Of a stretch of 64,000 nt of DNA, positions 8,387 to 17,590 are shown piece by piece. The notes below the pieces were generated by a model. It had not been told where the DNA came from and made no database searches. It saw only the letters and a program-made list of their open reading frames with translations. The first letter of the stretch is position 1; the number at the start of each line of letters is the position of its first letter. The stretch is from Arthrobacter beigongshangensis (GTDB lineage Bacteria; Bacillota; Bacilli; Bacillales_A; Planococcaceae): positions 1-64,000 of the forward strand of contig NZ_JADHDX010000010.1 of NCBI RefSeq assembly GCF_016820585.1, written 5' to 3'. The position numbers were made by a program, and so were the translations under genes.

Positions 8387-8420
8387 AACCGTTCAACTGA
8401 ACGCGGTCAGTTGAACGGTT
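8387..8420 (-). terminator. Terminator of hemQ
   Basis: A 14-bp perfect stem (8387-8400 with 8407-8420) and a 6-nt loop are followed on the minus strand by TTTT. It lies 15 nt past the hemQ stop codon. Confidence 0.88.
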
Positions 8421-8434
8421 GGATGTGGAATTAC

Positions 8435-9184
8435 TTACAAATTGAAAAACTCCGCTTTTTTATCGCCCTCTAAAATCGTACCGACAAAGAATGAGCCGAA
8501 CTCCGCATAGCGAGCACTTACTTCATCAAAACGCATTTCATAGATCAATTTTTTGAACTGTAGAACATCATCTGAGAACAATGTGACAGCCCATTCGTAG
8601 TCGTCAAAACCGACAGAACCAGAAATGATTTGCTTCACTTTCCCTGCATAACTACGGCCTATTAAACCGTGATCGCGCATTAATGCTTTACGTTTGTCCA
8701 TATCAAGTGTGTACCAGTTCACGTCACCATCACGCTTTTTATCCATTGGATAGAAGCAGATATATTGGCTGCGTTGTAGCTCAGGATACAAACGTCCACG
8801 AACGTATGGGTTTTGGTAAGGGTCTTCAGTAGACTCGCCTGCCAGATAGTTCGACAATTCAACAACGGACACATAAGAGTATGCTGGAATTGTAAAATCA
8901 GCGATTGCGAGTTTATTAAATTCTGTTTCAAGTGCTTGGATTTCGTCCATTGTTGGACGTAATGTCATCAGCATGAAATCTGCCTTTTGACCAACTACTG
9001 TATAAAAAGCATGTGCGCCTGTTTTTTCATCATCTGCTTGTTGGAGTTTTTCGAGATAGACAAGAAATTCCTCCACTGCTGCTTGGCGTTGCTCTGGTGA
9101 AATCCGTTTCCATGATGCCCAGTCCATTGTGCGTAAATCGTGTAGTACGTACCAGCCATCCAGTGTTTGTGCTGCTTCAATCAT
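8435..9184 (-). CDS. hemQ: Coproheme decarboxylase HemQ (chlorite dismutase family)
   Basis: HemQ oxidatively decarboxylates two propionates of coproheme III, the last step of the coproporphyrin-dependent haem pathway of Gram-positive bacteria. The 249-residue product carries the reactive tyrosine in ICFYPMDK (Tyr145) and the proximal haem ligand in MRDHGLIG (His172), at the positions seen in Staphylococcus HemQ. It lacks the distal arginine context of true chlorite dismutases. AAGGAG precedes the ATG at 9184. It is monocistronic and divergent from pta, as in B. subtilis (ywfI). Confidence 0.95.
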   Translation of the reverse strand: MIEAAQTLDGWYVLHDLRTMDWASWKRISPEQRQAAVEEFLVYLEKLQQADDEKTGAHAFYTVVGQKADFMLMTLRPTMDEIQALETEFNKLAIADFTIPAYSYVSVVELSNYLAGESTEDPYQNPYVRGRLYPELQRSQYICFYPMDKKRDGDVNWYTLDMDKRKALMRDHGLIGRSYAGKVKQIISGSVGFDDYEWAVTLFSDDVLQFKKLIYEMRFDEVSARYAEFGSFFVGTILEGDKKAEFFNL

Positions 9185-9306
9185 ATGAAATCAAACTCCT
9201 TCATCATGAATTTACTTCTCAATCGAGTGTAGCATAGTTGGATGAGAAAACGCTGTTGAAATGTGTCGTTGTCACGAATTTGACATGAAGTGTCCTACTG
9301 TTATCG

Positions 9307-9320
9307 ACGACTTAAGTCGT
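9307..9320. promoter_or_regulatory. 14-bp palindrome upstream of pta
   Basis: ACGACTTAAGTCGT is a perfect palindrome 41 bp before the pta start codon and just ahead of a possible -10 box TATGCT (9322-9327). It could be an operator in the pta promoter. No regulator can be named. Confidence 0.35.
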
Positions 9321-9360
9321 GTATGCTAAGTGTATAAGATAGCGAAGAAAGGTGATAGAG

Positions 9361-10332
9361 ATGACAAATCTTTTTACGAACATTCAAGATAGCTTACGTG
9401 ACCATGAAAAAACGATTATTTTACCTGAAGGAACAGATGCACGCGTACTAGAAGCGGCGTCGCGACTTCAGACTGAAGGACTTGTGAAACCTATATTGCT
9501 TGGCAATGAAGTAGAAGTGATACAAGCGGCAAGTGTAGCAGCAATAGATATTTCAGCAATAACAATTATTGATCCGGTGAAGGCACCTTATTTCGAAGAG
9601 CTTGCTGAAAAGTTCGTTGAACGCCGCAATGGAAAAGCTACTTTGGAGCAAGCGCGCGAGCAATTGAAGGATGTCAATTACTTTGGCACGATGCTGATTT
9701 TCACAGGGCGTGCAGATGGACTCGTCAGCGGTGCTGTCCATTCGACAGCAGACACAGTGCGTCCAGCACTTCAAATTATTAAAACGAAGCCGGGCATTTC
9801 AAGGACAAGCGGAGCGTTTATTATGATGAAGGGCGAGGAGCGCCTAGTCTTTGCAGATTGTGCGATTACAGTTGCACCGACAGCGCAAGAGCTAGCGGAA
9901 ATTGCAGTGGCTAGTGCGAAAACGGCACAATCCTTCGGCATTGACCCACGCGTCGCGATGTTGAGTTTTTCGACGAAGGGTTCAGCTGTCACACCAGAAA
10001 CGGAGAAGGTAGCAGAGGCAGTGGCAATCGCCAAAGAAATTGCACCCGATTTACCACTGGATGGTGAATTTCAATTTGATGCGGCCTATGTACCAGAAAT
10101 TGCTGCCAAAAAAGCCCCAGGTTCAATTATTCAAGGGGATGCCAATGTCTTCGTCTTCCCATCACTTGAAGCAGGGAATATCGGCTATAAATTAACAGAG
10201 CGCCTCGGTGGCTACGAGGCGATTGGACCGATTTTGCAAGGATTGAATGCACCAGTCAACGACCTATCCCGCGGTTGTTCGGCAGACGATGTTTACAAGC
10301 TAGCCCTTATCACTGCGGCACAAAGTCTATAA
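9361..10332 (+). CDS. pta: Phosphate acetyltransferase
   Basis: Pta interconverts acetyl-CoA and acetyl phosphate and, with acetate kinase, drives overflow acetate production. The 323-residue product is a short class I enzyme with only the catalytic PTA_PTB domain. Landmarks are [14 protein letters not shown]-like N-terminus, [40 protein letters not shown] and [17 protein letters not shown] precedes the ATG at 9361. lipL follows after 15 nt, the same pair as in B. subtilis (pta-ywfL). Confidence 0.96.
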   Translation: MTNLFTNIQDSLRDHEKTIILPEGTDARVLEAASRLQTEGLVKPILLGNEVEVIQAASVAAIDISAITIIDPVKAPYFEELAEKFVERRNGKATLEQAREQLKDVNYFGTMLIFTGRADGLVSGAVHSTADTVRPALQIIKTKPGISRTSGAFIMMKGEERLVFADCAITVAPTAQELAEIAVASAKTAQSFGIDPRVAMLSFSTKGSAVTPETEKVAEAVAIAKEIAPDLPLDGEFQFDAAYVPEIAAKKAPGSIIQGDANVFVFPSLEAGNIGYKLTERLGGYEAIGPILQGLNAPVNDLSRGCSADDVYKLALITAAQSL

Positions 10333-10347
10333 GTAGGAGAATTTCAA

Positions 10348-11190
10348 ATGGCACACTATGAATCATTGTTACAAATTCCACAATGGCGCCTCATAGATGA
10401 ATCTATGACAGCGCGCACTCGTTCTGCGTTAGAGTCTTTCGCTGCGGACGATACGCTTTGTCAGCTCGTCGGACAACAAATGAGTAGTCCAACTGTGCGC
10501 ACATGGGTGCATGACAAAACTGTCGTTCTCGGCATTCAAGATCATCGTCTTCCGCATATCGCAGAAGCCATTCCGATGCTTGAGAATGCAGGGTACAACG
10601 TCATTGTGCGTAACTCGGGTGGTCTCGCAGTCGTACTTGATAATGGAGTATTGAATATATCCCTTGTGTTATCGGAACGCGACGGTGCTATCGACATTCC
10701 GGCAGGCTACGAAGCGATGCTGGCATTCGTTCGTAAACTCTTTCCGGAGGCAGGTGACCGTATCGAGGCTTATGAAATTGTTGGCTCATACTGTCCTGGC
10801 TCATACGATCTTAGCATTGGCGGGCGTAAATTCGCCGGTATTTCACAGCGGAGATTGCGCCAAGGTATCGCTGTGCAAGTCTATTTATGCATCGAAGGCA
10901 GCGGGGCTGAACGGGCTGAATTGATTCGAGACTTGTATGAGATTGGTTTGCAGGGGGCAGAGACAAAGTTCAGTTACCCGGTTATCAAGCCTGAAGTGAT
11001 GGCCTCTCTCGCACAATTACTAGAGCTGCCGCTTACCGTCAATGATGTCGTCATTCGTCTGCAGCTGTTGCTGCGCGAGCTCGCCGAAGAAGTAGAAATG
11101 GGCGGCTTCAAACCGGAGGAAATGGAACTCTACACATTTTATTTAAATCGTGTAGTTGAACGTAATCAAAAAATGTTGGTGCATGAGTGA
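10348..11190 (+). CDS. lipL: Octanoyl-[GcvH]:protein N-octanoyltransferase LipL
   Basis: LipL moves octanoyl groups from GcvH to the E2 subunits of 2-oxo acid dehydrogenases, a step of the Bacillales lipoate route. The 280-residue protein belongs to the lipoate-protein ligase fold. The nucleophilic cysteine lies in GSYCPGSYDL (Cys149), matching the B. subtilis enzyme. RNSGGLAVV and GISQRR are substrate-binding landmarks. TAGGAGA precedes the ATG. The gene ends just before array D, which lies within its 3' untranslated region ahead of the shared terminator. Confidence 0.92.
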   Translation: MAHYESLLQIPQWRLIDESMTARTRSALESFAADDTLCQLVGQQMSSPTVRTWVHDKTVVLGIQDHRLPHIAEAIPMLENAGYNVIVRNSGGLAVVLDNGVLNISLVLSERDGAIDIPAGYEAMLAFVRKLFPEAGDRIEAYEIVGSYCPGSYDLSIGGRKFAGISQRRLRQGIAVQVYLCIEGSGAERAELIRDLYEIGLQGAETKFSYPVIKPEVMASLAQLLELPLTVNDVVIRLQLLLRELAEEVEMGGFKPEEMELYTFYLNRVVERNQKMLVHE

Positions 11191-11210
11191 CAAAAGTGTC
11201 GTTATGATTG

Positions 11211-11315
11211 AACTAAACAACGTTTTTGCCGAAGTATTTAACGTTATCGCAAAACTAAACAACGTTTTTGCTGAAGTATTCAACGTTATCGTAAAACTAA
11301 ACAACGTTCTCCCTA
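11211..11315 (+). repeat. Array D: five 21-nt units with core AACGTT
   Basis: Five head-to-tail units of exactly 21 nt alternate between two types, one beginning AACTAAACAACGTT and the other AAGTATTYAACGTT, giving a 42-nt higher-order repeat. A degenerate 19-nt unit may precede them at 11192-11210. The array lies between the lipL stop codon and the terminator. Confidence 0.9.
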
Positions 11316-11331
11316 ATCAGCCGCAAGAAAA

Positions 11332-11360
11332 AACCGCCAATCAGTGATTGATTGGCGGTT
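11332..11360. terminator. Bidirectional terminator between lipL and rsfA
   Basis: A 12-bp perfect stem (11332-11343 with 11349-11360) and a 5-nt loop are followed on the minus strand by a run of T. The stem includes the stop codon of rsfA at 11341. Confidence 0.85.
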
Positions 11361-11976
11361 CTTTGCTGACCAGGTTACCGTTTTGCTCCATCGTAAAGAC
11401 AGGAGCAGTGCGATCTGTTTCGTCTTCGAGTGTTACGAGACGGCGGGCACGATTCATAATTTGAACGAATTGCTCATAATCAGAGCGTAGTGTTTTGTTT
11501 TCCTGTTGAAGCTTTTCGATTTCTTTTTCAAGCCTATCCGACTTATCGGTGGCGATTTTGGCGGTTTGTCTCCAACGCAATGACTCGCTATCGCCAACGC
11601 CTGTGTGATGCATTCGGACGAGGTAGGCAATAACTGTATCGAGCGATAATGCCGATAAAGGAACGGCTGTCATTTGGTCTTCTTGATTCCCCTGAGAAGG
11701 GCTATACAATTGCTGTCCACGTCGTTTGAAATCCTTGCCAAGGACACGAATGGCTTGCTTACGCTCTTTTTTTGCATCAACTAGCTCTTTTTCATAGTCC
11801 TGTCTGACGACGGCATTCCACCTGAATCCACAAGCAGCAGCAGTTCGGTTGAGCGCATCGCCGACTTCCTCAAAGGCGCTTAGCTGTGTGCTCCCCTCAC
11901 GAACATGTCGCAACACCGTCTCTGCCAATAAAATATCGTTCTCTTCAATCCAAGCATCCTGTCTAACTTTCACCAT
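11341..11976 (-). CDS. rsfA: RsfA-family prespore transcription regulator (YwfN)
   Basis: RsfA proteins carry a Myb/SANT-like DNA-binding N-terminus ([20 protein letters not shown], then [14 protein letters not shown]) and tune sigma-F-dependent expression in the forespore. This copy has 211 residues. The middle is basic, and a coiled coil rich in Lys, Glu and Leu lies near residues 145-175. AGGAGG precedes the ATG at 11976; the six-codon longer reading is not supported. The gene ends inside the terminator it shares with lipL. Confidence 0.88.
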   Translation of the reverse strand: MVKVRQDAWIEENDILLAETVLRHVREGSTQLSAFEEVGDALNRTAAACGFRWNAVVRQDYEKELVDAKKERKQAIRVLGKDFKRRGQQLYSPSQGNQEDQMTAVPLSALSLDTVIAYLVRMHHTGVGDSESLRWRQTAKIATDKSDRLEKEIEKLQQENKTLRSDYEQFVQIMNRARRLVTLEDETDRTAPVFTMEQNGNLVSKEPPINH

Positions 11977-12163
11977 TTCCGTGCCTCCTACCATATGTTC
12001 ATAGTTTCTTTCTACGATCAGTGTGGACAGGGTTGCTCTATTTTATTCATAAGGAAAAAAGCATTCTATCTTTTATTTCATTCAAATGATTCTTTTTCCA
12101 TCTTCCAACCAGGAGCAGGATTGACTATACTAAGAATATTGAGTTGATTTGAAACTACGCAGT

Positions 12164-12175
12164 GGCGTAATTGAT
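12164..12175 (+). repeat. Copy of the dispersed GGCGTAATTGAT motif
   Basis: This 12-mer is identical to the ones at 7481-7492 and 39716-39727. Here it directly precedes the ribosome binding site of ywfO. Confidence 0.45.
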
Positions 12176-12187
12176 TGGAGGTGCATG

Positions 12188-13486
12188 ATGGATTACAAAG
12201 ATGAAAAACTAATCGAAGAAAAAGTTTTCAAAGACCCGGTGCACCGCTATATCCATGTGCGCGACAAAGTCATTTGGGACGTAATTGGTACAAGCGAATT
12301 CCAACGTCTTCGCCGGATTCGGCAGCTTGGGACGACTTATCTTGTGTTTCACGGTGCAGAACATAGTCGGTTCCATCATTCACTAGGTGTCTATGAAATC
12401 GTTCGACGCATCATTGATGATGGTTTTAGTCATAGACCCGAATGGAACAATGAGGAACGACTTGTCACATTATGCGCAGCGCTGTTACATGATCTTGGAC
12501 ATGGTCCGTTTTCGCATGCATTTGAAAAGGTATTCAATCTCGATCACGAACAATTTACACAAGCCATTTTGCTAGGCGATACGGAAGTGAATGGTGTACT
12601 CCGATGTGTGGCACCTGATTTCCCGCAAAAAGTAGCGGATGTTATCGGAAAAACGTATCCAGATAAGCTTGTGATCAGCCTTATATCCAGCCAAATTGAC
12701 GCGGACCGAATGGATTATTTACAGCGGGATGCTTATTTTACCGGTGTATCATACGGGCATTTTGATATGGAGCGTATTTTGCGTGTCATGCGACCAGCAG
12801 AAGAACAAGCAGTCATTAAATATAGCGGGATGCACGCCGTGGAAGATTACATCATGAGCCGTTACCAAATGTATTGGCAAGTTTATTTTCATCCTGTATC
12901 ACGCAGCGCAGAAGTCATTTTGACGAAAATTTTACATCGCGCAAAGCATTTACACGATGAGGGTTATATTTTCAAACAAGAACCGACCCATTTTCGTTCG
13001 TTTTTTGATCGGACATTCGAACTGGAGGATTATATAGCACTCGATGAAAGTATTTTATTGACCTATTTTCAGATTTGGATGAAGGAAGAGGACGCGATTC
13101 TCTCAGATCTTTGCTATCGGTTTATTAACAGAAGGCTCTTCCAATATGCAGAATTCGACCCAGCGACGGAATACCGGAAAATTGGTGAGCTGGAACAATT
13201 GTTTAAACAGGCAGGCATTGATCCAACTTATTATCTTGTCGCAGATTCATCGTCAGATTTACCGTATGATTTCTATCGCCCAGGTGAAGAAAATGAGCGT
13301 CTACCGATCTACCTGCAAATGCCAAACGGCGACTTGAGCGAGTTATCACGGTCATCGGATATCGTAGATGCGATTTCGGGTAAAAAACGAACAGATCATA
13401 AAATCTATTTCCCGGAAGACTTGTTGAATGAAGGGAAAGACCAAAATCCGTTATACAGAAAAATTTTACATATATTAGAAGGGTAG
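12188..13486 (+). CDS. ywfO: HD-domain phosphohydrolase YwfO
   Basis: This 432-residue protein belongs to the HD/PDEase superfamily, in the group related to dNTP triphosphohydrolases. Metal-binding residues are visible in EHSRFHHSLGVYE, in LLHDLGHGPFSHAFE and in QIDADRMDYLQRD. The family can hydrolyse nucleotides; the substrate in Bacillales is not firmly known. Two ATG codons lie side by side; 12188 has the better spacing from GGAGG. ywgA follows 15 nt after the stop codon, as in B. subtilis. Confidence 0.9.
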   Translation: MDYKDEKLIEEKVFKDPVHRYIHVRDKVIWDVIGTSEFQRLRRIRQLGTTYLVFHGAEHSRFHHSLGVYEIVRRIIDDGFSHRPEWNNEERLVTLCAALLHDLGHGPFSHAFEKVFNLDHEQFTQAILLGDTEVNGVLRCVAPDFPQKVADVIGKTYPDKLVISLISSQIDADRMDYLQRDAYFTGVSYGHFDMERILRVMRPAEEQAVIKYSGMHAVEDYIMSRYQMYWQVYFHPVSRSAEVILTKILHRAKHLHDEGYIFKQEPTHFRSFFDRTFELEDYIALDESILLTYFQIWMKEEDAILSDLCYRFINRRLFQYAEFDPATEYRKIGELEQLFKQAGIDPTYYLVADSSSDLPYDFYRPGEENERLPIYLQMPNGDLSELSRSSDIVDAISGKKRTDHKIYFPEDLLNEGKDQNPLYRKILHILEG

Positions 13487-13501
13487 AAGGGAGTGGTTCT
13501 C

Positions 13502-14008
13502 TTGTTGCAGGAGCATGCCAAGATTGTGCAATTCATTTCAATTGCGAATGAAGTGAAGGGTAGAAAAAAGATACAAAAAATGATTTATATCGCAAAAAAG
13601 ATGAATTTCCCGTTTGCAGAAAAATATGAACTGCATATGTATGGTCCTTATTCAGAGGAATTGACGCTACGTATAGAGGAACTATGCGCGATGGGTTTTC
13701 TGGCGGAACAATGTGTGGACAAGGGCTCGTATGTTCAATATAGCTATACAACGACGGAGGAAGGGACAAGTTTTCTTGAAACAGCCAAAACTCCGCATGA
13801 AACACTAGCAGTTTGTGTAGATATGATGAATGGTAAAAGCTCGAGGTTCCTTGAACTAGTATCGACATTGCTCTATTTCGATCACCTCGATAAGAATGAG
13901 CAGATAGCAAAAGTGCACATTGTAAAAAGTAAGTTGAACTTCTCTGAGCAGGAGATGTCGGATGCATTCGACTTCATCGCTGAACTGCAACGCTGTTCTG
14001 TGCAATGA
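13502..14008 (+). CDS. ywgA: YwgA family protein
   Basis: This cytoplasmic protein of 168 residues matches the YwgA family, which has no known role. The N-terminal third resembles winged-helix DNA-binding proteins (GRKKIQKMIYIAKK, then YGPYSEEL), also seen in some antitoxin-like proteins, so nucleic-acid binding is possible (inference). I start at TTG 13502, which gives MLQEHAK and lies eight bases after GGGAG. A GTG at 13493 overlaps the ribosome site. It is the second gene of the ywfO operon and ends at a strong terminator. Confidence 0.82.
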   Translation: MLQEHAKIVQFISIANEVKGRKKIQKMIYIAKKMNFPFAEKYELHMYGPYSEELTLRIEELCAMGFLAEQCVDKGSYVQYSYTTTEEGTSFLETAKTPHETLAVCVDMMNGKSSRFLELVSTLLYFDHLDKNEQIAKVHIVKSKLNFSEQEMSDAFDFIAELQRCSVQ

Positions 14009-14012
14009 AATA

Positions 14013-14048
14013 AGGCTGTCCCATTTGAACTCGAAAATGGGACAGCCT
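14013..14048. terminator. Terminator between ywgA and the tautomerase gene
   Basis: A 14-bp stem (14013-14026 with 14035-14048) and an 8-nt loop are followed by ATTTTTA on the plus strand. It serves the convergent genes on both sides. Confidence 0.85.
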
Positions 14049-14063
14049 ATTTTTAATGAAGAA

Positions 14064-14249
14064 TTATTGATCACTAAAACGTTTTCCAGCGACAGCATAA
14101 TGATTTGTTGGCATTTCTTCGATAAAGACGACAACGTTTTCGACAGGCGCGCCAGTTGTTTCAGCAACAGCCTCCGTTACTTTTTCGCAAAGTGCGCGTT
14201 TTTGCTCCTCTGTACGACCTTCCAACATCTTTACAGTTACATAAGGCAT
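14064..14249 (-). CDS. ywhB: 4-oxalocrotonate tautomerase family protein (YwhB)
   Basis: This is a 61-residue member of the tautomerase family. After removal of the initiator methionine, Pro1 of PYVTVKMLEGR acts as the catalytic base; Arg11 of that motif is also conserved. The natural substrate in Bacillus is unknown, although the homologue acts on 2-hydroxymuconate in vitro. The ATG at 14249 follows GAGGGGG and is required to expose the proline. The gene diverges from ywhD as in B. subtilis. Confidence 0.93.
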   Translation of the reverse strand: MPYVTVKMLEGRTEEQKRALCEKVTEAVAETTGAPVENVVVFIEEMPTNHYAVAGKRFSDQ

Positions 14250-14315
14250 TCCAGTTCCCCCTCTCCGCATATATTCGGTATAGTGTATATACTACCAGAG
14301 TTGGAGGGGTAACGA

Positions 14316-14846
14316 ATGACGAATGAGCAAAAACCGAAACAAAAAATGGGTTTCACTATAATAAAAGATGATCCGACCGATGGACATAAAGGATTCGGAA
14401 TTGGATCATTGTCGTTAGAAAACGTGTCGCCTGTCATTATTGACGTTGATGAAGGGCTTGCCAAGATTGAAATTGGGGCCATGCACGCAAGAAGTGATAC
14501 GGAGCGCGGCATTAAATTCACACTGAACCGTGAGGACTCGGCTGGCGGTAAACCGTACTGGCTCGTCTGGGTGACGATTGATTTTAAAGAAGATGGTCCT
14601 TATTACGCAGGTGTCACAGCTTGTGAAATGGTCGTGAATCGTGAAAAACGTCGCGGCTATAAAGTGCTAGCGGATCACGTCAACCGAATGGATAAGTCGA
14701 TGAAGCGCCATATTATGGTTGATAATATGGATGATAAATCTAAAAAAATTCTTGCAGATTTTCTTTCAGGCCATAATAAAGAGATGTGGGAGCGCAGTGA
14801 AGCGAAGTTACATGCTGATCTCGGTGTAGAATCGCCAGAATTATGA
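14316..14846 (+). CDS. ywhD: YwhD family protein
   Basis: This 176-residue cytoplasmic protein of unknown function matches YwhD in length and in the segments MGFTIIKDDPTDGHKGFG, YWLVWVTIDF and HIMVDNMDDKSK. It lies between ywhB and the class A penicillin-binding protein gene, the B. subtilis order. GGAGGGG precedes the ATG at 14316. Confidence 0.88.
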   Translation: MTNEQKPKQKMGFTIIKDDPTDGHKGFGIGSLSLENVSPVIIDVDEGLAKIEIGAMHARSDTERGIKFTLNREDSAGGKPYWLVWVTIDFKEDGPYYAGVTACEMVVNREKRRGYKVLADHVNRMDKSMKRHIMVDNMDDKSKKILADFLSGHNKEMWERSEAKLHADLGVESPEL

Positions 14847-15029
14847 ACAATCTGTGACAGTTTTCGCATAGTTCCCTTTCGGAGGTTGAATGTCCGACTG
14901 AAAGGAAGTACACTAAAAATATAGCTTGTACTTGTAAGCTAGGACAACCGGAATGGTGCATTTTCTAACAAGTATCGTATCAAACAAACCCAAGCGCGAT
15001 ATAGTATTTGGCAGGATGGCCTGGACGGT
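14847..15029. other. Non-coding stretch after ywhD
   Basis: No gene is visible. A hairpin-like segment with CCTTTC and GAAAGG arms lies near 14874-14904 and may end the ywhD transcript. A short repeat of TAGCTT and AAGCTA occurs near 14923-14942. Confidence 0.4.
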
Positions 15030-15077
15030 AAAAAAGCTTTCTTCCCTTGAATGATTTCAAGAGAAGAAAGCTTTTTT
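15030..15077. terminator. Bidirectional terminator between ywhD and pbpG
   Basis: A 15-bp perfect stem (15030-15044 with 15063-15077) is flanked by A and T runs. For pbpG it lies beyond array B, so that array would be part of the pbpG mRNA. Confidence 0.85.
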
Positions 15078-15093
15078 GATTGTCAGTCGAACA

Positions 15094-15379
15094 GTGTCCA
15101 ACGAAATCGTCCAAGTGTGCAACCATTTCGCGCGAGTGTGCAACAAACGTTGTGGTTTCCAACGAAATCAGTAAAGTGTGCAACGAAATCGTCCAAGTGT
15201 GCAACCATTTCGCGCAAGTGTGCAACAAACGTCGCGGTTTCCAACAAAATCAGTAAAGTGTCCAACGAAATCGCCAAAGTGTGCAACAAACGTTGTGGTT
15301 TCCAACGAAATCAGCAAAGTGTGCAACCATTTCGCGCAAGTGTGCAACAAACGTCGTGGTTTCCAACAAAATCATCAAA
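15094..15379 (-). repeat. Array B: 14 tandem units of 21 or 19 nt, core GTTGCACACTT
   Basis: Ten 21-nt and four 19-nt units follow each other without gaps. On the plus strand they begin GTGTGCAAC, GTGTCCAAC or GTTTCCAAC. A 19-nt unit of the type GTGTGCAACAAACGT is always followed by GTTTCCAAC, so a higher-order repeat of three or four units is visible. The array begins 12 nt after the pbpG stop codon, and in pbpG sense its core is GTTGCACACTT. Confidence 0.95.
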
Positions 15380-15390
15380 GTTTCACTGAC

Positions 15391-17448
15391 TCACTCAAAA
15401 AACGAAAACGGAAATAGTTCGAGCTTATCGCTGTCACCTTCGCCAGATGATCGCTGCTCTCTCAACGTTTTGTCTGTGCACAATCTTTGAGGCATATCCT
15501 TCTCCTTGACGTAAACGAGCCGCTGTTTTTCGCACTCATTTACCGCGATGCCGCCTGTTTCCACATCGACGATGACTCCATTAACTCCTTCTGGGGGGAT
15601 GAATGGCTCGGCCGGCTTACCGCTATGCACTGTTTCCATGAAATCAATCCATATTTTTTTGGAAGCAGCTTTATCCTGCGCATCGGCTAACTGTTTACCA
15701 ACGTCAAAGCCTGTCCAAATTCCCGCTGTTAGCGAAGGTGTGAAGCCGATTAAGTATTGATCAGAAATCGTTGATCCGGATTTCGCCGCATAGGGCCGTG
15801 TCTGTTTTTGACGCATGGAAAGTCCCGTGGAGGAAGAATAATCATTGAATACAGGGTCGAACATGCCTGTCATTAAATGGGTAAGAACAGATGCATCCTG
15901 TTCAGAAATTACATGCTTCTTGCTTTGTTTTGGATGCTCGTACACCGTTTTGCCCTCGGAATCTGCAATGGATAGAATCGTCATCGGTTTAATTTCGGTG
16001 CCACCTGATGCAATTCGATTATAAGCGCTTGTCATATCGGACAGTGTGACGTCTGATGTGCCGAGCGCAACAGCAGGTGATTCAGGGAATGTGGCGTCAA
16101 CGCCCAACCTTTCTGCCATTTTACTAAACTTTTTATAGCCAATTTCTTCGAGCGTTTTGACTGCAAAAATATTATCAGAAATGGCGAGTGCCTGTGCAAG
16201 TGAAATAGGATGCCCAGCAAACTTACCGTTAACATTGCTCGGTTCATATGTTGAGCGTCCTTCATCATAAGTGAAGATAGTCTTTTCAGTCGATAAAAAT
16301 GTGAGTGGATTGAATCCCTCTTCAAGTGCCGCGGCATACAACACAGGTTTCATGGCAGAACCAGGCTGACGCTTTGCTTGTGTTGCTCGGTTAAATGGGC
16401 TTTCCGTGTAATCAACCCCACCAACAAGTGACGTGATATAGCCAGTTTCCGGTTCAATAGACATAAAGCCAACTTGTAAATCATTGTCTGGCATCCACTT
16501 AGCGATTACTTCCTCCGCACTTTGCTGGTGATGTGGGTCCAATGTTGTGCGGATAGTCCAGCCACCTTCAGCAGGGGAGCGTCCCTTGGCAGTGAGTACT
16601 TTTTCTGCTTCTCGCCATACTTCATCCAAAAAGTAGGGTGCAACGCGCTTCGAATCTGCCCATTCACGTGTCTTCAATGTAATTTGTTCAAGATTTGCCC
16701 GCTCTTCTTGCCGTGCAGTAATGTATCCCTGTGCTTCCATAAGAGAAAGGACAAGCGTTTTCCGCTCCTCCGATCTTTCCGGATTTTCGATAGGTGAATA
16801 AATCGAAGGTCCCTTGGCAATCGCTACGATGACGGCAGATTCTTCTAGCGTCAAATCTTTCGCAGGCTTTCCAAAATAAAATTTGCTAGCTGCCTCGACA
16901 CCATACATACCATGGCCAAAATAAACGGTATTCATATAGCCTTCTAAAATAACATCTTTGTCATAAAATATTTCCATTCGGTACGCGTAGAGTGCCTCGT
17001 CAAATTTCCGTTTCCATGTCTTTTCAAACGTTAAATATAAATTTTTAGCGTATTGCTGGGTAATTGTGCTAGCTCCCTCGACTTTGCGTCCAGCCTTGGC
17101 ATCCTTCAGCAAAGCTCCTGCAATCCGTCGGTAATCAAAGCCATTATGGCTGTAAAAATTTTTATCTTCCGTCGCAATGACCGCATCAATTAGAAAGGGA
17201 GACATATCGTCAAGATCAACCCAATAACGCCGCTCAGCTGTGAAGCGATCGCCAATTTGTTTGCCATTCTTATCGAGAAAGACGGAAGCTTTTGGCACGC
17301 TTAAAGAAGGCGCTCCCGTTACCTGCGCATATAAGCGAAGCAATAAGAAAACGGTTAGCACCGCCGTTAGCATCGTAACGGAGAGCAGTAGTAGCCGCTT
17401 GATAGCTTTGCGTCTCTTTACCTTTTTTAAATACACTACCCGTTGCAT
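15391..17448 (-). CDS. pbpG: Class A penicillin-binding protein (PbpG/YwhE-like)
   Basis: This bifunctional peptidoglycan synthase of 685 residues has a basic cytoplasmic tail, one membrane helix near residues 18-38, a glycosyltransferase domain (ATEDKNFYSHNGFD with the catalytic Glu near residue 94; GASTITQQYAKNL) and a transpeptidase domain. The transpeptidase motifs are PGSAMKP, SDN and KSGS. B. subtilis pbpG (ywhE) lies at the same place and is expressed in the forespore. I start at the ATG at 17448 by family length, although its ribosome site is weak; the ATG at 17493 has none. Confidence 0.9.
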   Translation of the reverse strand: MQRVVYLKKVKRRKAIKRLLLLSVTMLTAVLTVFLLLRLYAQVTGAPSLSVPKASVFLDKNGKQIGDRFTAERRYWVDLDDMSPFLIDAVIATEDKNFYSHNGFDYRRIAGALLKDAKAGRKVEGASTITQQYAKNLYLTFEKTWKRKFDEALYAYRMEIFYDKDVILEGYMNTVYFGHGMYGVEAASKFYFGKPAKDLTLEESAVIVAIAKGPSIYSPIENPERSEERKTLVLSLMEAQGYITARQEERANLEQITLKTREWADSKRVAPYFLDEVWREAEKVLTAKGRSPAEGGWTIRTTLDPHHQQSAEEVIAKWMPDNDLQVGFMSIEPETGYITSLVGGVDYTESPFNRATQAKRQPGSAMKPVLYAAALEEGFNPLTFLSTEKTIFTYDEGRSTYEPSNVNGKFAGHPISLAQALAISDNIFAVKTLEEIGYKKFSKMAERLGVDATFPESPAVALGTSDVTLSDMTSAYNRIASGGTEIKPMTILSIADSEGKTVYEHPKQSKKHVISEQDASVLTHLMTGMFDPVFNDYSSSTGLSMRQKQTRPYAAKSGSTISDQYLIGFTPSLTAGIWTGFDVGKQLADAQDKAASKKIWIDFMETVHSGKPAEPFIPPEGVNGVIVDVETGGIAVNECEKQRLVYVKEKDMPQRLCTDKTLREQRSSGEGDSDKLELFPFSFFE

Positions 17449-17544
17449 ACAATCCCGTCCCGTCGATGTTGTTAAGTGTAGTATGTGACGCATGGAAAGA
17501 GATTAAACGGGGTGAACATAAAAACATCGATCGCTATAGATAGA

Positions 17545-17574
17545 TTGAAATCTAGCAAGGAAACAGGATATAAT
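17545..17574 (+). promoter_or_regulatory. Sigma-A promoter of ywiB-argS
   Basis: TTGAAA (17545-17550) and TATAAT (17569-17574) are separated by 18 nt. The start site would be near 17581, giving a leader of about 150 nt that contains the hairpin element at 17591-17712. Confidence 0.65.
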
Positions 17575-17590
17575 AAAAAGATGTACTTAA

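Noticed and set aside
9280-9285. TTGACA as the -35 box of pta
   Set aside because: No suitable -10 box lies 16-18 nt downstream; the likely -10 (9322-9327) is 36 nt away.
14980-15490. ORFs across array B
   Set aside because: The same artefact of the repeat period; frames are broken by the 19-nt units.
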